DNA of 64,000 nt from assembly GCA_029211085.1 (NCBI GenBank), contig JARGFW010000001.1, positions 1 to 64,000 on the forward strand, written 5' to 3'. The stretch comes from Deferrisomatales bacterium (GTDB lineage Bacteria; Desulfobacterota; Deferrisomatia; Deferrisomatales; JARGFW01). The translations under genes were made by a program, and so were the position numbers. The notes beneath the pieces were generated by a model, which was given only the letters and a program-made list of their open reading frames with translations, was not told where the DNA came from and searched no databases. Each line of letters starts with the position of its first letter. Within the stretch, counting starts at the first letter, position 1. This document shows, piece after piece, positions 51,401 through 60,435 of this stretch.

Positions 51401-52228
51401 CTACCGGAACGCCGGGACGGTGGTCGGCAGGGCTGGAGAGACGCTGCAGCCCAGCCGGGTTTCCAGGTACGCCAGGAGTTCCGGGGAGAGCTGGGTGAAC
51501 TCGAGGCCCATCCCCATCTCCCCGGCGGAGGTCCGCAACCAGCGCACCACCCCCTGGGCCTGGGCCGGGCCGAAGGTGGCGCTGACGATCATCCGTAGGG
51601 GGGTACCGGGGGGCTGCAACTGGTCGGTGCGCAGGAACACCCCGCCGGACGACAGGTTCTCCAGGGTGGCCCGGGTGCCGCCGGGGAGAAGGAACGCAAG
51701 GCACTCCACGGTCAACCGGCCCTGCCGGCGCCGTTCCTCCCTCTCTTCCTCTCCGGGGCAGGGGCGCAACCGCGGCCCGGCACGCGCGGACGACTCCCAG
51801 GCTTTTCCGAGGGCGTGCGGCGGGGAGTCCCCTGGCGGTCCAGCCGCCGCGGTCGCCGCGCCCCCCGGCGGGCAGGCCGAGCCGCGGGGCAGCAACGGCA
51901 GCGGTGGCCGCCGCAGGACGATCTGCTCGGCCGCCTCGTCCTTGCAGGTCTGGAGCATCGTCAGCAGGGAGGAGGGCAGCGGGGTGATCTCTGCCAGCCG
52001 GCGCTCCTCGTAGGGCATCAGCCGCGCCACCGATTCGATCGCCACGTCGCACAGGGCGAGTTGGAACTCCGGATCCTTGGCGTGGCGCACGTGGTCCAGG
52101 GCCTGGCGCACGTGCGCCAGTTTCACCGCGATCTCCTCCTGGATCCCTTGGCGGCAGGCGCGGCAAAGCCCCGCGGCGTCCGTGCGCACGGCCCAACCCC
52201 GCTGGGAACAATACCTGCACCTCGCCAC
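51401..52228 (-). CDS. PilZ-domain protein with N-terminal zinc finger
   Basis: The protein has 275 residues from GTG 52228, which has GCGGAGG upstream. The N-terminus has two CxxC pairs (ARCRYCSQRGW and GLCRACRQG), probably binding zinc. A helical region and a long Pro/Gly/Ala-rich linker follow. The C-terminal PilZ-like domain has ATLENLSSGGVFLRTDQLQP and GVVRWLRTSAGEMGMGLEFT. The usual RxxxR c-di-GMP motif is only partly matched (EEREERRRQGR), so nucleotide binding is uncertain. Divergent from the PhnD-like gene. Confidence 0.75.
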   Translation of the reverse strand: MARCRYCSQRGWAVRTDAAGLCRACRQGIQEEIAVKLAHVRQALDHVRHAKDPEFQLALCDVAIESVARLMPYEERRLAEITPLPSSLLTMLQTCKDEAAEQIVLRRPPLPLLPRGSACPPGGAATAAAGPPGDSPPHALGKAWESSARAGPRLRPCPGEEEREERRRQGRLTVECLAFLLPGGTRATLENLSSGGVFLRTDQLQPPGTPLRMIVSATFGPAQAQGVVRWLRTSAGEMGMGLEFTQLSPELLAYLETRLGCSVSPALPTTVPAFR

Positions 52229-52535
52229 GTGCTCGCCTCCGCTTCGATGGTTCCCCGACCGGTGCACCGCCAAGCACCGGAGAGCTGCTCCGGTACTGAT
52301 CGGCAAGAACCAGGCACAGGCTGATTTTGGCAGCGGTATCCCGCAAGCGGCTAGCCGGCGGCGCCCTCTCGCTGCCGACCCTGTTGACCGGAGGCGGCAG
52401 CAACCCTATCCTGCCGGGGCGCTCTCCCACCGGCGGCAGCGCCTGGGTGGGTGGGGGGCACACGGCCGGCCCACCGCCGCCAAGCCCGGGGCTGACCGAC
52501 GGGGGGACGGGGGTGACACGGAGGCACACCTCTCG
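52229..52535. other. 307-bp divergent intergenic region
   Basis: This lies between the PilZ and PhnD-like starts. It is rich in CCGGCGG/GGGG tracts and holds no gene I can support; promoters for both directions are presumably here but no clear hexamers stand out. Confidence 0.4.
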
Positions 52536-53417
52536 ATGACGACCGCCCATTTCCTGCGCCGAGTTGCCGGAGCGGCGCTTTGGCTGGCGGCCCTGGCGCC
52601 GGCCTACGCTGCCGAACCCGCGCCGACGGTGCGGTTCACCGTGATCCCCCGCTACAACCCCCTGCTGATGGTCCAGTCCTACCAGCCCATCATGGATTAC
52701 CTCAGCGCCCGCACCCCCTACCACTTCGAGCTCAAACTAGCCCGGGACTACGCGGAGGCGGTGCGCCTGCTGGCAGACCGCGAAGTCGATCTGGCCAGCC
52801 TGGGGGGTGTCACCTTCATCAAGGCGTACCGCACCTTCGGCGCCGTGCCCCTGGTGCGGCCGCGCAACGCCGCGGGCCAGGCCCACTACCGCAGCGTTGT
52901 CATCGTGCGGGCCGACAGCGACATCCGGTCCCTGGAGGATCTGCGCGGACGCAGTTTCGCGTTCGGCTCCCACCACTCCACCTCCGGCAACCTGGTGCCC
53001 CGCACCTACCTGTTCCGCCACGGCATCGGCCTGGACGACCTGGGTTGGTACAAAAACCTGGGCAAGCACGACTCGGTGGCCAAGGCGGTGCTCAAGGGCA
53101 ACGTCGATGCGGGAGCCGTGAAGGACGTGATCGCCGAGCGCTACCGGGAGCACGGACTGCGCTTCCTGGCCGAGTCCGACCCGATCCCGGCGGTACCCAT
53201 CGTGGCCCATCCGGAGACCCCCGAGGGGGTGCGCCGGGCCGTGACCCGGGCCCTGCTGGCCCTGGATCCGGTGGATGCGGAGCAACAGCGGATGATGGCT
53301 TCCTGGGATCCAGAGTTCCGCCACGGCTTCGTGCCCGCCACCCTGGAGGACTACCGCCCGATCGTGGAGATGCTGGACGCCGTGGGCAACGGTTGCGGCG
53401 AGGGCTGTCACCGGTGA
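52536..53417 (+). CDS. PhnD-like periplasmic substrate-binding protein
   Basis: The protein has 293 residues. It has a signal peptide (FLRRVAGAALWLAALAPAYA), then a PF12974-type fold: VIPRYNPLLMVQSYQPIMDY, LKLARDYAEAVRLLADREVD, LGGVTFIKAYRTFG, SLEDLRGRSFAFGSHHSTSG. No ABC permease or ATPase is adjacent, and the next gene (GTGA overlap) is a histidine kinase. The protein is therefore probably the kinase's periplasmic sensor partner rather than a transporter component. The ligand may be an oxyanion, by family analogy. Confidence 0.85.
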   Translation: MTTAHFLRRVAGAALWLAALAPAYAAEPAPTVRFTVIPRYNPLLMVQSYQPIMDYLSARTPYHFELKLARDYAEAVRLLADREVDLASLGGVTFIKAYRTFGAVPLVRPRNAAGQAHYRSVVIVRADSDIRSLEDLRGRSFAFGSHHSTSGNLVPRTYLFRHGIGLDDLGWYKNLGKHDSVAKAVLKGNVDAGAVKDVIAERYREHGLRFLAESDPIPAVPIVAHPETPEGVRRAVTRALLALDPVDAEQQRMMASWDPEFRHGFVPATLEDYRPIVEMLDAVGNGCGEGCHR

Positions 53418-54883
53418 GACAGCCCCTCCACGCGCGGCTCGGCATCGCCGTCAAGTTTTCGGTGTTGGCCACCCTGTTGGCGCTGCTCACCACCGCCGTG
53501 TGGGGTAGCTGGGTGTGGCAGCGGGAGCGCAGCCTGCTGGAAACCCAACTGCGCCAGAAGGGCCGCATCCTGCTCTCCTCCATGGCCATTCCGTTCATCA
53601 ACGCCCTGCTCTACGAAGAGCTTGGGATCGTGGAGGAAGGGGGCCTGCTCGACAACTTCATCGCCGAGATCATGGGCCAGAGCGAGGTGGCGCCGGTGTA
53701 CGCCATGGTGCTGGATCCCAACGGGGTGGTGCTGGCCCACAACGATTTCGCCGAGTACCGTCGGGTGTACGACGACCCGTTCAGCCGCGCGACCCTGAAG
53801 GCGGCGGAGTTCAGCATCACTCCGACCCAGCGCGGTGAAGAGCCGATCTGGGATCTGGCCCAGCCGCTGGCGGTGCACGGCCGACACTGGGGCGTGTTGC
53901 GGGTGGGCCTCTCCCTGGAACCCCTCAACCACTCCTTGGCGCAGTTGGCACGCCAGCTTGCGGTGTTCGGCGCCGCGTACACGGCGCTGGCCATGGCGTT
54001 GTCCATCCTCATCGGAACCCGGCTGGCGCGGCCCCTGCTACAGCTCGGCGAGAACATGGAGTCGGTGGGCGGCGAGTTGCCCGAACCGGGCCCCCCGTCC
54101 CAACGCAAGGACGAGATCGGCGACCTGGAGCGGGCGTTCAGCGCCATGGTCGAGCGCCTGCAGCGCAGCGAGGCCGAGCGCCGCGCCGCGGTGGACCGGC
54201 TGATCGAGGACGAGCGCCTGGTAGCGGTGGGGGAGACCGTGGCCGGGGTAGCCCACGAGGTGAACAACCCCCTGGCGGCCATGGAGGGCGCGGTGTACCG
54301 CCTGGAGCAGGGCGCCGACGCGGAAGACGGGCGCTACCTGCGGATCCTCAAAGACGGGTTGGAACGCATCTCGCGGGTGATGGGGCAACTCCTGGACCTG
54401 TCGCGCTCTGGTGAACTGCAGTTGGCCCAGGTGGATCTCCCCCAGTTCTGCCGCGACACCGAGCTGTTCGCCAAGGTGGCCGTGAAGAAGAACGCGCGGT
54501 TCGTCCCCAGTCGCGAAGTGCCCGCCCTGCGGGTGGGCCTGGATCGGATCAAGATACACCAGGTGCTGCTGAACCTGTTCGTCAACGCCTCGGACGCCGC
54601 CGGCGCGGGTGGCACGGTGCAGTTCGCGTGCGCCGTGGACGCCGCGACCCTGCGCTTCACGGTCTGCGATGATGGCCCCGGGGTTCCCAGGGAGATCGCC
54701 GAGCAGATTTTCGAGCCGTTTTTCACCACCAAGCCAGCGGGCCAGGGCAGCGGCATGGGCCTGTCGGTTTCCCGACGCATCGCCGAGAACCACGGCGGCA
54801 GCCTCACCCTGGAGCCCTGTTCCCAGGGCGCCTGTTTCCTGTTGATCCTGCCCCTCCGCATCGGCGCCGCGGTGGTGGGGTAG
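53414..54883 (+). CDS. Membrane sensor histidine kinase paired with the PhnD-like protein
   Basis: The protein has 489 residues, GTG start overlapping the previous TGA. It has helix 1 (FSVLATLLALLTTAVWGSWV), a periplasmic domain of ~150 residues, helix 2 (AAYTALAMALSILIGTRLA) and HAMP-like linker (RPLLQLGENMESVGGEL). The HisKA motif is VAGVAHEVNNPLAAMEGAVY and the ATPase has LLNLFVNASDAAGA, CDDGPGVPREI and GSGMGLSVSRRIAE. Its likely response regulator survives only as the pseudogene at 55405-55736. It may now be orphaned or use a distant partner. Confidence 0.88.
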   Translation: MRQPLHARLGIAVKFSVLATLLALLTTAVWGSWVWQRERSLLETQLRQKGRILLSSMAIPFINALLYEELGIVEEGGLLDNFIAEIMGQSEVAPVYAMVLDPNGVVLAHNDFAEYRRVYDDPFSRATLKAAEFSITPTQRGEEPIWDLAQPLAVHGRHWGVLRVGLSLEPLNHSLAQLARQLAVFGAAYTALAMALSILIGTRLARPLLQLGENMESVGGELPEPGPPSQRKDEIGDLERAFSAMVERLQRSEAERRAAVDRLIEDERLVAVGETVAGVAHEVNNPLAAMEGAVYRLEQGADAEDGRYLRILKDGLERISRVMGQLLDLSRSGELQLAQVDLPQFCRDTELFAKVAVKKNARFVPSREVPALRVGLDRIKIHQVLLNLFVNASDAAGAGGTVQFACAVDAATLRFTVCDDGPGVPREIAEQIFEPFFTTKPAGQGSGMGLSVSRRIAENHGGSLTLEPCSQGACFLLILPLRIGAAVVG

Positions 54884-54908
54884 CCACCGTGCGAAGAGGC
54901 CTTTTCCC

Positions 54909-55340
54909 ATGACCCTGGTGGAGTTCTTCGAGGTCCGCGGGCCGCGCTGGCAGTCGGTGCTGTGCGCCCAGGTGGAACAGGCGGTCGCGGCTGGCGAGCG
55001 GGTCTATCTGTTGGCCGACGGTGAGGCCGGGGCGCGCCACTTCGACGAACTGCTGTGGACCTTCCGAGACGACAGCTTCGTGCCCCACGCCCTCTGGCAG
55101 GGGGAGACCGCGGTGCCCGAGCCGGTGGCGGTGGGCTGGCAGGAGGGCAACCCCAACGACGCCCACGTTCTGGTGCTCGCTCGACCGACGGTGCCCGAGC
55201 GGATCGACGGCTTCGCCCGGGTGATCGACCTGGCGCCGGTGGACCTGCCGGAGCTGCGCGAAGACGCCCGGGCCCGGTTCCGGGAGTTCCAGAGCCGCGG
55301 CCTGCGGCCCACGTTCCATCGGGCGCCCCCTTCCCCCTGA
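54909..55340 (+). CDS. holC: DNA polymerase III chi subunit
   Basis: The protein has 143 residues. The HolC pattern is visible: EFFEVRGPRWQSVLCAQVEQ, GERVYLLADGEAGARHFDEL, LWTFRDDSFVPHAL, then NDAHVLVLARP and LREDARARFREFQSRG near the C-terminus. Chi links the clamp loader psi subunit to SSB. The length is as usual. AGAGG precedes ATG 54909 and the kinase gene ends 26 bp earlier. Confidence 0.85.
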   Translation: MTLVEFFEVRGPRWQSVLCAQVEQAVAAGERVYLLADGEAGARHFDELLWTFRDDSFVPHALWQGETAVPEPVAVGWQEGNPNDAHVLVLARPTVPERIDGFARVIDLAPVDLPELREDARARFREFQSRGLRPTFHRAPPSP

Positions 55341-55404
55341 CTGCCCCCGGCGCTGCCGAGGCTCTTTTTCCGATCCCTTGCCCAGGACATGCCCCCCACG
55401 AGCC

Positions 55405-55736
55405 CCGGGCCAGCCGTTCGGCGAAGGAGAACGGTTTGGCCAGGTAGTCGTCTCCCCCCCGGCGCAATCCCTCCACCCGTTCATCCACCGAGGCAACGCG
55501 CTAAGAATGAGTACCGGGGTCCGCACGCCCTGGGCGCGCCTCTGCTCGATGAGCGACAAGCCGTCCCGGCCCGGCAGCAGGATATCGACCGCTGCCGCTT
55601 CGTAGACTGGGTGGAGGGCCATTTCGAGCCCGGTTGCACCGTCGGCGGCCCGATCGACCACGGAGCCAGCCTGTTCGAGCCCGCGGGACACGAACGCAAG
55701 AAGCTGGGGGTCGTCCTCGACAACGAGGATCTTCGT
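55405..55736 (-). pseudogene. Broken OmpR-type response regulator
   Basis: Reading from an ACG codon at 55736, TKILVVEDDPQLLAFVSRGL leads to the phospho-acceptor region AAAVDILLPGRDGLSLIEQR and PVLILSA. A single-base frameshift then occurs, after which VDERVEGLRRGGDDYLAKPF completes the receiver fold (invariant Lys present). Similarity ends at ERLAR, so the whole DNA-binding domain is missing. The position where ATG is expected after GGGGGATCGTGG is ACG. It is thus start-less, frameshifted and truncated. It lies just after the kinase/holC genes on the opposite strand. Confidence 0.8.
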
Positions 55737-56024
55737 CCACGATCCCCCGATGAGAGGTTCTACTCCGTGGCCAAAGATACCGCGCCGGTTCGGCGGTCTC
55801 TCCTTTTCCCTCCGGGAAGGGGGCACGGGTCTTCCCTCACCTGCCGGTGTGGAACCGGCTACAGCGCCGCGCGCGACGAGGAACCCGGGCTCCGGACTCG
55901 GCAAGGCCCCTCTCCCCGCGCAACTTCTAATTCCCGATTAATCCCCGCTTCATCTTCCGGTGCCATGGTGGGGCGCTGCCGGTTCCGCGACCGTTGGGAG
56001 CCAACCTGCCGGCCGGAGGAGACC

Positions 56025-56960
56025 ATGATCCAAGCGCAGAACCTGACCAAGCGGTTCGGGGAGATCCGGGCCCTGGACGGGGTGTCGTTCCACGTGGAGA
56101 AGGGAGAGATCGTCGGCCTGCTGGGGCCCAACGGCGCCGGCAAGAGCACGGCGATGAAGATCCTCACCTGCTTCATGTCGCCCTCGGCGGGCACCGCCAC
56201 GGTGGCCGGCCACGAAATCTTCGACGCACCCCTGGCGGTGAAGCGCCAGGTGGGCTACCTGCCCGAGAACCCGCCCCTGTACCCCGAGCTGACGGTGGAC
56301 GAGTACCTGGAATATGCCGGCCGCCTCAAGGGCTTGGGGGGAATGGCACTGCGCACTGCCAAGGGCGCGGTGCAGGAGCGCTGCGGACTGGCCGCGATGG
56401 GGAGGCGGCGCATCGGCAACCTGTCCAAGGGCTACCGGCAGCGGGTGGGTCTGGCCCAGGCACTGATCCACAACCCGCCGGTGCTGATCCTCGACGAGCC
56501 CACCGTAGGTCTGGACCCGGCGCAGATCTTGGAGATCCGCACCCTGATCCAGGAACTGGCCGCCGACCACACCGTGGTGCTCTCCACCCACATCCTCCCC
56601 GAGGTCACCGCCACCTGTCAGCGCATCGTGATCATCAACGACGGCCGCATCGTGGCCGTCGATACCTACCAGAACCTCTCCGAGCAGATGGACAGCAGCC
56701 GACAGGTGAGGCTGCGGGTGGCCCGGCCGGATCCGCAACTGGCGGCCCGGCTGCTGGCCCTGGACGGAGTGCTGGCGGTGTACACCGAAGCCGACGGCGG
56801 CTACCGGGTGGAGTCGGGCCGCGAGCGCGACCTGCGGGAGGAGGTGGCCCGGGTGGCTGTGGAGAGCGGCGCCGGCTTGCTGGAGCTCGCCGGAGTAGCG
56901 GTGAGCCTGGAGGAGGTGTTTCTGCGGCTCACCACCGTGGAGAGGGAGGCCGCCGCATGA
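56025..56960 (+). CDS. gldA: ABC transporter ATPase (GldA/NosF-like)
   Basis: The protein has 311 residues. Walker A is GLLGPNGAGKSTAMKILTCF, the signature NLSKGYRQRVGLAQAL, Walker B VLILDEPTVGLDP and the switch His VVLSTHILPEV. A C-terminal domain of ~90 residues follows. GGAGGAG precedes the ATG. The stop overlaps the permease ATG (ATGA). With the next three genes it forms a module resembling the Gld-type ABC exporter, which in many non-gliding bacteria has an unassigned envelope substrate. Confidence 0.92.
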   Translation: MIQAQNLTKRFGEIRALDGVSFHVEKGEIVGLLGPNGAGKSTAMKILTCFMSPSAGTATVAGHEIFDAPLAVKRQVGYLPENPPLYPELTVDEYLEYAGRLKGLGGMALRTAKGAVQERCGLAAMGRRRIGNLSKGYRQRVGLAQALIHNPPVLILDEPTVGLDPAQILEIRTLIQELAADHTVVLSTHILPEVTATCQRIVIINDGRIVAVDTYQNLSEQMDSSRQVRLRVARPDPQLAARLLALDGVLAVYTEADGGYRVESGRERDLREEVARVAVESGAGLLELAGVAVSLEEVFLRLTTVEREAAA

Positions 56961-57721
56961 CGGTCACACTCACCATCGCGGCCAAGGAACTGCGCTCGTA
57001 CCTGCTTTCGCCGGTGGCGTGGGTGGTGGCCACGGTGTTCCTGGGGGTCACCGGGCTGCTGTTCTACAACCTGGTGAACTGGTACAGCCTGCAGAGCTTC
57101 CAGATGATGCAGCTCCCGGGTGCCGGGAGCGAGCTCAACGTGAACCGGCTGGTGTTCGAGCCGGTCTTCCACAACGTGGCGGTGACCCTGCTGCTGCTGG
57201 TGCCGATCGTCACGATGCGCCTGCTGGCCGAGGAGCGGAGGAGCGGAACCCTGCAGCTGCTGTTCACTTCGCCGGTGCGGTTGGGGGAAGTGGTGCTGGG
57301 CAAGTACCTGGCGGTGGTGCTGCTGCTTGCGGGCATCCTGCTGCTGACCCTGTACATGCCGCTGTTGGTATGGAGTTACGGCACCCTGGAGTGGGGCCCG
57401 ATCGGGTCGGCGTATCTGGGTCTGGTGTTGTTGATGGCGGCGTTTGCCGCGTGCGGGCTGTTCGCCTCCAGCGTCACCGAGAGCCAGATCGTCGCCGCGG
57501 TGCTCACTTTCGGCCTGCTGCTGGGGTTCTGGATGCTGGGCTGGGCCGGCCAGGGGGGGGGAGGCGTCGGTGCGGTGCTGGAGCAGTTGTCGGTGATCTC
57601 CCATCTCGACGGCTTCCTGCGCGGGGTGGTGGAGACCCGCGACGTGGTCTACTACCTGTCGGTGTGCGCCTTCGGGCTGTTCCTGACCCATCGCGTGCTC
57701 GAATCGAGCCGCTGGAAGTGA
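56957..57721 (+). CDS. gldF: ABC transporter permease (GldF-like)
   Basis: The protein has 254 residues and six hydrophobic helices. The pattern AKELRSYLLSPVAWVVATVF, MRLLAEERRSGTLQLLFTSP and VRLGEVVLGKYLAVVLLLAG is typical of ABC-2 type permeases of the GldF group. It overlaps the ATPase gene and precedes the GldG-like gene by 5 bp. Confidence 0.9.
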   Translation: MTVTLTIAAKELRSYLLSPVAWVVATVFLGVTGLLFYNLVNWYSLQSFQMMQLPGAGSELNVNRLVFEPVFHNVAVTLLLLVPIVTMRLLAEERRSGTLQLLFTSPVRLGEVVLGKYLAVVLLLAGILLLTLYMPLLVWSYGTLEWGPIGSAYLGLVLLMAAFAACGLFASSVTESQIVAAVLTFGLLLGFWMLGWAGQGGGGVGAVLEQLSVISHLDGFLRGVVETRDVVYYLSVCAFGLFLTHRVLESSRWK

Positions 57722-57726
57722 CCCGC

Positions 57727-59274
57727 ATGTCGGCCAACCCCCCTGCCTCGCGGACCATGGCCCCGCGCAACAAACTGGCCGGACTGCTCGGTGTCCTGCT
57801 GGTGCTGGCGGCGCTGTTCGCCACTGCCTACTATCCGGCACAAGGGGCGTTGGCCTGGATCCTGGGTGGGCTGGGAGCGGCGGCGATCGGCCACTTCCTC
57901 TATCGGGAGCGACCCAATCTGCGGCGCGGCGCCGGCAGTCGCGGCGCGAGGCACGGCGCCAACGCGGCGGTGATCACCGCCGCGTGTTTGGGCACTCTGG
58001 CGCTGCTCAACGTCCTGGCGGTGCGCCACAACGGCACCTGGGACCTCACTGGGGACCGGCGCTTCACCCTCTCCGAACAGACCCGCAAGGTGCTGCGGGA
58101 GTTGGAGCAGGAGGTGAAGGTCACGGCGTTCTTTGCCGAGGGCACCGAAGAACAGGCGCAGATCAAGAGCCGCCTGGAGCAGTATCGGGAGCAAAACGCC
58201 CGGTTCCGCCTGACCCTGGTGGATCCGGACCGCAATCCGGCCCTGGCGCGCCGGTATGGAATCCGCACCTACGGAACCACGGTGTTCGAGAGCGCGGAGC
58301 AGAGTTTCCGCACCCACGAGCTCTCCGAAGAGGCCCTCACCAACGCCCTGATACGGGTGACCCGGGAGGGCAAAAAGACCGTGCGCTTCCTCTCCGGTCA
58401 CGGCGAGCACGGCCTGGAGGACACCCAACGCGGCGGCTACTCCGCGGCGCAGCAGGCCTTGACCGACCAAGGCTTCGCGGTTGGGGAGTCGTTGCTGCTG
58501 CGCGACGGCGCCGTTCCGGAGGGGTGTGCCGTGCTGGTGGTGGGCGGCCCCACCAAGCCCCTGCTGGAACCGGAACTGGCCGCGCTGCGCAGCTACCTGA
58601 ACCAGGGCGGGCAACTGGTGCTGCTGCTCGACCCGGGGACGGAGACCGGGCTGGAAGCGCTCGCCGCAGAATGGGGGGCCGTGTTGCGACCCGATGTGAT
58701 CGTCGACCCCATGAGCCGGCTGTTTGGAGGCAGCTACACCACGCCGATCCTCACCGACTACCCGGCCCACGCACTGACCCGGGGCTTCGAGCTGGCCACC
58801 TTCCTGCCCCTGGCCCGGAGCATCGAACTGGCCGCGGTGGCACCAGACGGCATAGCCACCCACCCCCTGGCCCGCACCACCCCCCAGTCCTGGGGAGAGA
58901 CCGATCTGAACAACGCCGAGGCATCCTTCGACCCCACGGTCGACTTCAAGGGGCCACTCACCGCAGCGGCGCTGTTGGAACGCACGGCCGGTGAGGGCGG
59001 TACGGGGGCGCGCATCCTGTTGGTGGGGGACTCGGACTTCGCCGACAACGGGAACTTCCGTCTTTCGGGCAACGGCGACCTGCTCCTGAACGCCGTGAGC
59101 TACTTGGCCCGGGAAGAGGATCTGGTCGCTATCCGGCCCCGGGACACCAAACCCTCGCCCTTGGTGCTGACCCGCGCCCAGGGCGCCACCCTCCTCTACA
59201 GCAGCGTGGTGCTCGCACCCCTGGTGCTGATCCTTAGCGGCCTCATGATCTGGTGGAAGCGGCGGAACCTGTAA
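57727..59274 (+). CDS. gldG: GldG-like ABC-2 accessory protein
   Basis: The protein has 515 residues. It has N-terminal membrane helices (LAGLLGVLLVLAALFATAYY; VITAACLGTLALLNVLAV). A large extracytoplasmic domain follows, with LTGDRRFTLSEQTRKVLREL, KVTAFFAEGTEEQAQIKSRL, KKTVRFLSGHGEHGLEDT and ILLVGDSDFADNGNF. The C-terminal helix is LLYSSVVLAPLVLILSGLMI ending in a WKRR positive patch. This is the Gldg/DUF4350-type subunit of the exporter. Confidence 0.88.
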   Translation: MSANPPASRTMAPRNKLAGLLGVLLVLAALFATAYYPAQGALAWILGGLGAAAIGHFLYRERPNLRRGAGSRGARHGANAAVITAACLGTLALLNVLAVRHNGTWDLTGDRRFTLSEQTRKVLRELEQEVKVTAFFAEGTEEQAQIKSRLEQYREQNARFRLTLVDPDRNPALARRYGIRTYGTTVFESAEQSFRTHELSEEALTNALIRVTREGKKTVRFLSGHGEHGLEDTQRGGYSAAQQALTDQGFAVGESLLLRDGAVPEGCAVLVVGGPTKPLLEPELAALRSYLNQGGQLVLLLDPGTETGLEALAAEWGAVLRPDVIVDPMSRLFGGSYTTPILTDYPAHALTRGFELATFLPLARSIELAAVAPDGIATHPLARTTPQSWGETDLNNAEASFDPTVDFKGPLTAAALLERTAGEGGTGARILLVGDSDFADNGNFRLSGNGDLLLNAVSYLAREEDLVAIRPRDTKPSPLVLTRAQGATLLYSSVVLAPLVLILSGLMIWWKRRNL

Positions 59275-59307
59275 AGCTGGAAGGCTAGGAAGCCGGGAAG
59301 CCGAAAC

Positions 59308-59335
59308 CTTGAACATCGAACGTGGAACCTCGAAC
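59308..59335. repeat. Four tandem 7-bp NNNGAAC units
   Basis: CTTGAAC-ATCGAAC-GTGGAAC-CTCGAAC, directly between the GldG-like and DUF4340 genes. The preceding bases carry looser GGAAGCC repeats (59288-59303). Confidence 0.7.
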
Positions 59336-59343
59336 CCCGTCCC

Positions 59344-60273
59344 ATGAAATTCAAAGCCACCTGCGGTTTTCTCGCCGTGTTCGCCACCCTGGCCGCGTAC
59401 CTATTCCTGGTGGACGAGCCCAGACAACAGGCCCGGCAGCACCAGCTGGAACGCCGGGGTCTGGTCCTGCCCGAACTGGAACCCGGGGCCGTGACCGCGG
59501 TCACGCTGCACAGCGCCAAGGGCACCGTGCGGGTGGAGCGTGGGGAAGGGGATGTCTGGAACGTGACCGCGCCGGTGCCGGACCGGGGCAACACCAACCG
59601 GGTGCGCTCCCTGCTGGCCGACATCGGCACCCTCAGGGCCGAGCGCGCGGTGGCGGGGGCCGATGCCAACCTGGAGCCGTACGGACTGGTCGATCCGGAG
59701 CTGCTGGTGGCCCTGGAGGGACCCGCCCTATCCCTGGCGGTGGGCGGCGTGACCCCTGCGGGCGATGCCCGCTACCTGCGCGCCGGGAACGGTCCGGTGC
59801 TGGTGGTGAAGAGCCAGCAGGTGACCTCCCTGTTGCTCGATCCCGACGCCCTGCGGCGCCGCAAACCATTGCTGGTGGGTGCCTGGCCAGTGCGCGGAGT
59901 GGAGGTGATTCGGGGCCAGGAATCCCGGTCGTACGACCAGATCGGCGGCGTCTGGAGGCGTGGAGGAGAAGCGCTGGAGACCGCGGAGGGGGCTGCCCTG
60001 CAAGCCCTGGTGACAGTCCTGGAGACCACCGCCGCCGACCAGGTCATCGACGCGCCGGACGCTGCCGCCTACGGTCTGGAGCCCATGGCCATCAAGCTGG
60101 CCGTTGCGCTGGACGGGGGTTCCCGCCAGGAGATCGCGCTCGGCCAGTTGGGGTCGCAGCGCTACGCCCGGGCGGGGGACGGTACCGGCCCGGTGTACGC
60201 CTTGCCGATAGCGTTCGGGGAGACGTTGGAGGCGCTGCTGTCAGCACCGGAAACCACCGCACCGGGCCGCTGA
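59344..60273 (+). CDS. DUF4340 lipoprotein-like/membrane-anchored partner of the Gld-type exporter
   Basis: The protein has 309 residues. An N-terminal helix (FLAVFATLAAYLFLVDEP) anchors a beta-rich extracytoplasmic domain with two DUF4340-like repeats: AVTAVTLHSAKGTVRVERGE, WNVTAPVPDRGNTNRVRSLL, EPYGLVDPELLVAL and YGLEPMAIKLAVAL. DUF4340 genes are regularly found beside GldG-type genes, as here. The ATG lies 69 bp after the GldG-like gene, beyond the GAAC repeat. Function unknown. Confidence 0.85.
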   Translation: MKFKATCGFLAVFATLAAYLFLVDEPRQQARQHQLERRGLVLPELEPGAVTAVTLHSAKGTVRVERGEGDVWNVTAPVPDRGNTNRVRSLLADIGTLRAERAVAGADANLEPYGLVDPELLVALEGPALSLAVGGVTPAGDARYLRAGNGPVLVVKSQQVTSLLLDPDALRRRKPLLVGAWPVRGVEVIRGQESRSYDQIGGVWRRGGEALETAEGAALQALVTVLETTAADQVIDAPDAAAYGLEPMAIKLAVALDGGSRQEIALGQLGSQRYARAGDGTGPVYALPIAFGETLEALLSAPETTAPGR

Positions 60274-60435
60274 CCCACGAGCCCTTGTCTCGCCCCGGCG
60301 AAGGGCACCATCGCGGGCGGGTCTACCAGGAACAGCGTGAAGGCCAGGACGGAAATCCCTCTGGCCACCGTGTGCGGGGGGTGACCGCCCGGCCCCACCT
60401 GTGCGCTTCGGTCCCGGTCGTGTATAACACGGGTC

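Noticed and set aside
54334-55488. Minus-strand ORF containing GGDDYLAKPFSFAERLA
   Set aside because: Only its first ~35 codons are meaningful, as the second half of the broken response regulator; the rest is antisense to holC and the kinase.
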